Below are positions 5,761 through 7,317 of a stretch of 7,317 bases of DNA, piece by piece (within the stretch, counting starts at the first letter, position 1; each line of letters starts with the position of its first letter). Origin of the DNA: CAZTWC01 sp964617105 [NCBI: uncultured Myxococcia bacterium] (GTDB taxonomy: Bacteria > CAZTWC01); contig CAZTWC010000187.1 of the NCBI GenBank assembly GCA_964617105.1, forward strand, positions 1 through 7,317, read 5' to 3'. The notes below the pieces were generated by a model, which did no database searches, had not been told where the DNA came from, and was given only the letters and a program-made list of their open reading frames with translations. The position numbers and the translations under genes were made by a program.

Positions 5761-6877
5761 TTAAAACACTATCCTCCCAATTCGCTGGATCATTTGGCGG
5801 CCCCGAAGCACTAATCCGTTCCAAGCTATCTCCCAAGCCATCAGACCCTCCTGCTCCCCAGGAATCTTCATAGGTAATACTATCTACCGCATTCCCATCA
5901 CTATCTAAAATAATTACGCTATCGCTATGATTATGCAAACCATTGGCGATATTATTGTCGTCTACTCGAAGCCTAATTGCCTCGGCAGACACAGTGTAGA
6001 CAAGACCATCATAAACCTTGGTATCACCATCAGTGATCAGGGCATAGCCTCCAGAAGGAACAATAGTTGAGCCATCGCCATAAACAGAATCCCCAATGAT
6101 ATCATCAACAAAGCCTCCATTACTCAGCTGCCAGCCGGCAAAATCAATTGGATCTGGCGTGCCATTATAAAATTCTACATATTCATAATATTTGTCCTCA
6201 TTGCCAGAAATACTGTCATCTGGATTATACATAATCTCATTAACCGATCGCACAATAAAAGGAACAGGCTCAACCCTTATAAAGACTCTGGAAGACAAGG
6301 TCATGGCACTAATCTCACCTCTGGGATCTGCCACAACTAACTCAATTGCAATTGATCTTATATCCGCGACATCGGTAGTTATGGTCACTCCATCCTCTTC
6401 ATAGCCAGTAAACTTAAGGCTATCAATCGGCCCGGCCAAAGGGGAAGTGACATCACTCTGAACAAAACCCAACATATTATTTACACCATCATTATATCTT
6501 TTAAACTCCACCTGATTATCGTCCTTATCTCTAAAAACAATATGACCCGCAGCTTCAGCAGAAGCAGTAATACTGGTCAAAGCCGTAGCTTCTCTGAATT
6601 GTTTTACCATTTTATCTAAACCAATCCTGCCATTCTGCAGCATATCCGACCGGCCATCGGACAGGTGCCAAGTTTTGCGTAGAGTATAAAAATAAGGCTG
6701 GACAGCCACAAAGAGGATCCCAATTATTGCAACCACGATCATGAGCTCGGTTAAGGTTACGGCTTTCCGTAGAACGGAAACCTGAGACTGAACGTCTCGG
6801 TTTCCGTATTTTTTCAGTTTGTTTTTTTGGAAACCGCGAAGTTTATTCGCAGGTTTCCAAAAATTTCTTTGTTCCAT
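5732..6877 (-). CDS. PilW/GspJ-like prepilin with C-terminal lamin-tail domain and repeat-derived leader
   Basis: This 381-residue protein has three parts. Residues 1-39 are an unusually long, basic leader (11 Lys/Arg against 2 Asp/Glu), largely encoded by palindrome copy 2. Residues 40-58 are the prepilin helix, VTLTELMIVVAIIGILFVA, with E44 at the +5 position; cleavage would fall after A39, where Gly is normal. About 60-205 is a PilW/GspJ-like minor pilin body ending SSRVFIRVEP. About 211-381 is a lamin-tail domain (immunoglobulin-like beta sandwich): VNEIMYNPD, YYEYVEFYNGT, IDFAGWQLSNG, IVPSGGYALITD, VDSITYEDSW, then SLERIS and TPGYAN at the end. It would be a pilus-tip or surface subunit displaying the extra domain outside the cell. 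The ATG at 6877 lies two bases after the upstream stop. No in-frame ATG, GTG or TTG occurs between it and the cleavage site, so the leader must be translated through the repeat unless a non-standard start is used. Confidence 0.88.
   Translation of the reverse strand: MEQRNFWKPANKLRGFQKNKLKKYGNRDVQSQVSVLRKAVTLTELMIVVAIIGILFVAVQPYFYTLRKTWHLSDGRSDMLQNGRIGLDKMVKQFREATALTSITASAEAAGHIVFRDKDDNQVEFKRYNDGVNNMLGFVQSDVTSPLAGPIDSLKFTGYEEDGVTITTDVADIRSIAIELVVADPRGEISAMTLSSRVFIRVEPVPFIVRSVNEIMYNPDDSISGNEDKYYEYVEFYNGTPDPIDFAGWQLSNGGFVDDIIGDSVYGDGSTIVPSGGYALITDGDTKVYDGLVYTVSAEAIRLRVDDNNIANGLHNHSDSVIILDSDGNAVDSITYEDSWGAGGSDGLGDSLERISASGPPNDPANWEDSVLNGTPGYANN
5772..5778 (-). promoter_or_regulatory. Ribosome binding site of PilX-like gene
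   Basis: GGGAGGA on the minus strand, eleven bases before the ATG at 5760 and inside the upstream prepilin gene. The spacing is longer than ideal, but the match is strong and favours 5760 over the downstream ATG at 5745. Confidence 0.5.
6764..6780. repeat. Small palindrome adjoining repeat copy 2
   Basis: TTTCCGT (6764-6770) and ACGGAAA (6774-6780) form a seven-base stem around AGA. The right arm is shared with the outer stem of hairpin A, so the two hairpins are mutually exclusive. TTTCCGTA also recurs directly at 6801-6808, so 6764-6771 and 6801-6808 form an eight-base direct repeat around hairpin A. On the coding strand this region encodes the VLRK residues just before the prepilin cleavage site. 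Confidence 0.6.
6776..6859. repeat. REP/BIME-like double palindrome, copy 2, inside a coding region
   Basis: This is the same composite as at 5221-5301. Hairpin A (6776-6805) has arms GGAAACC/GGTTTCC extended by AC/GT, a bulged T, inner stem GAGAC/GTCTC and loop TGAAC. Hairpin B (6828-6859) has arms TGGAAACC/GGTTTCCA, inner stem GCGAA/TTCGC and minus-strand loop TAAAC; flanking T and A runs lengthen its outer stem to twelve pairs (6824-6863). The 22-base spacer is T-rich. Between copies, hairpin A matches at 28 of 30 bases and hairpin B at 31 of 32. The 84-base unit equals 28 codons and is stop-free in the prepilin frame, where hairpin B gives WKPANKLRGF and hairpin A gives GNRDVQSQVS in the leader peptide. 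Confidence 0.9.
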
Positions 6878-6879
6878 AT

Positions 6880-7266
6880 CTAGTGCCTATCCGCCACTTT
6901 CGTATCAAGGCTGACTGAATACTCATCTGAGTCTATTACCCCATCACCATCATCATCGTTCCAAACCGTGACATTTAAAACTTTTATATCCGCGCCGGCA
7001 TCGTCGCTGACGGTAAACTTATATAAAGTATCTGGAGAAGGAAAAGCAGTTGCAGCCTGAGTGCGATTAACGCTGTAATCACTCTCAATCAAACCAAGAA
7101 CCTCTTCTAACTTCTTCTCCGCCAAAAAAGTGGCTTTGGTAACAACTTCTACTTTCGTGCCAACTTTTAGCATGCCCGGCACAATCTGCATCACCGCCAC
7201 CAGGACTAATCCCACCAAGAAGACCGAAACCATAACTTCGATTAAAGTAAAGCCTTTTCTATTCAC
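6880..7266 (-). CDS. PilV/GspI-like prepilin with EF-hand-like loop
   Basis: This 128-residue protein has a textbook class III signal peptide: MNRKG then FTLIEVMVSVFLVGLVLVAV, with cleavage after G5, F6 at +1 and E10 at +5. AEKKLEEVLGL (49-59) is the typical PilV/GspI helix after the membrane segment. The C-terminal beta region has VLNVTVWND and YSVSLDTKV, the usual strands, with an acidic loop between them. Residues 104-115 read DDDGDGVIDSDE and match a canonical 12-residue calcium loop (Asp at 1, 3 and 5, Gly at 6, Ile at 8, Asp at 9, Glu at 12). The start is GTG, preceded by AGAGG four bases upstream, and overlaps the previous stop in a GTGA. It is likely a minor pilin exported and placed in the pilus with the adjacent PilW- and PilX-like proteins. 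Confidence 0.88.
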   Translation of the reverse strand: MNRKGFTLIEVMVSVFLVGLVLVAVMQIVPGMLKVGTKVEVVTKATFLAEKKLEEVLGLIESDYSVNRTQAATAFPSPDTLYKFTVSDDAGADIKVLNVTVWNDDDGDGVIDSDEYSVSLDTKVADRH

Positions 7267-7317
7267 TGTGCCTCTATGCTCACTCGCCCGGTTGCTATTG
7301 TCACATAAAGCTTGTAT
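7263..7317 (-). CDS. C-terminal end of an upstream prepilin-like gene (partial)
   Basis: The minus-strand frame entering at the right edge encodes YKLYVTIATGRVSIEAQ and a TGA at 7265-7263. The ending 'VTIxxxGRVSIE' resembles the C-termini of GspH/FimT-like minor pilins, which fits its place directly before PilV-, PilW- and PilX-like genes. Its stop overlaps the GTG start of the next gene by four bases (7263-7266), the same coupled arrangement seen elsewhere in the operon. With only 17 residues visible, the family call is tentative. Confidence 0.6.
   Translation of the reverse strand, partial: YKLYVTIATGRVSIEAQ
7271..7275 (-). promoter_or_regulatory. Ribosome binding site deciding the GTG start of the PilV-like gene
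   Basis: AGAGG on the minus strand, four bases before GTG at 7266. It supports this non-ATG start, which also gives the expected five-residue MNRKG prepilin leader. Confidence 0.6.

Noticed and set aside
5221-6859. CRISPR array
   Set aside because: There are only two units about 1.5 kb apart, each a double hairpin with its own spacer inside; there is no regular repeat-spacer series.
6776-6877. Frameshift or pseudogene at the start of the lamin-tail prepilin
   Set aside because: The frame is continuous from an ATG well placed behind the previous gene, and the prepilin helix with its +5 glutamate is intact, so the odd leader is better explained by in-frame insertion.

Overview
This window carries most of a type IV pilus (or type II secretion-like pseudopilus) operon on the minus strand, running from the right edge leftwards. 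It continues without a break into two-component signalling genes. On the left, a second sensor kinase on the plus strand meets the operon tail to tail. Standard stop codons, four- to eight-base gene overlaps, moderately AT-rich composition, a PilM-PilN fusion, a minor pilin carrying a lamin-tail domain, and no secretin or PilP in view all fit an uncultivated Patescibacteria (CPR/Parcubacteria-like) genome. That assignment is an inference and not proven from this window.

Layout in minus-strand transcription order: the last 17 codons of an upstream prepilin-like gene (7317-7263); a PilV/GspI-like prepilin with an EF-hand-like loop (7266-6880); a PilW/GspJ-like prepilin fused to a lamin-tail domain (6877-5732); a PilX-like protein (5760-5332); a 117-base gap (5331-5215) with a possible promoter and a palindromic element; a PilM-PilN fusion (5214-3901); a PilO-like protein (3908-3132); a six-helix membrane histidine kinase (3126-1801); and two stand-alone receiver proteins (1796-1416 and 1419-1039). 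On the plus strand, a PAS-domain histidine kinase enters from the left edge (1-1042); its stop codon overlaps that of the last receiver. There is no gene-free stretch above 300 bases.

The minor pilins probably form a tip or priming complex, and PilMN and PilO the inner-membrane platform. The kinase and receivers, sharing the transcription unit, may sense a signal and tune pilus activity by protein contact, since neither receiver has a DNA-binding domain.

The most unusual content is a pair of REP/BIME-like composite palindromes (5221-5301 and 6776-6859). Each is two hairpins in inverted orientation. All four hairpins share the outer arms GGAAACC/GGTTTCC, a one-base bulge and a TRAAC loop, while the inner five-base stems differ between the two hairpin types and stay complementary. 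Copy 1 ends six bases before the ATG of pilMN. Copy 2 lies inside an open reading frame and encodes most of an abnormally long signal peptide of the lamin-tail prepilin, which looks like in-frame capture of a mobile palindrome by a coding sequence.
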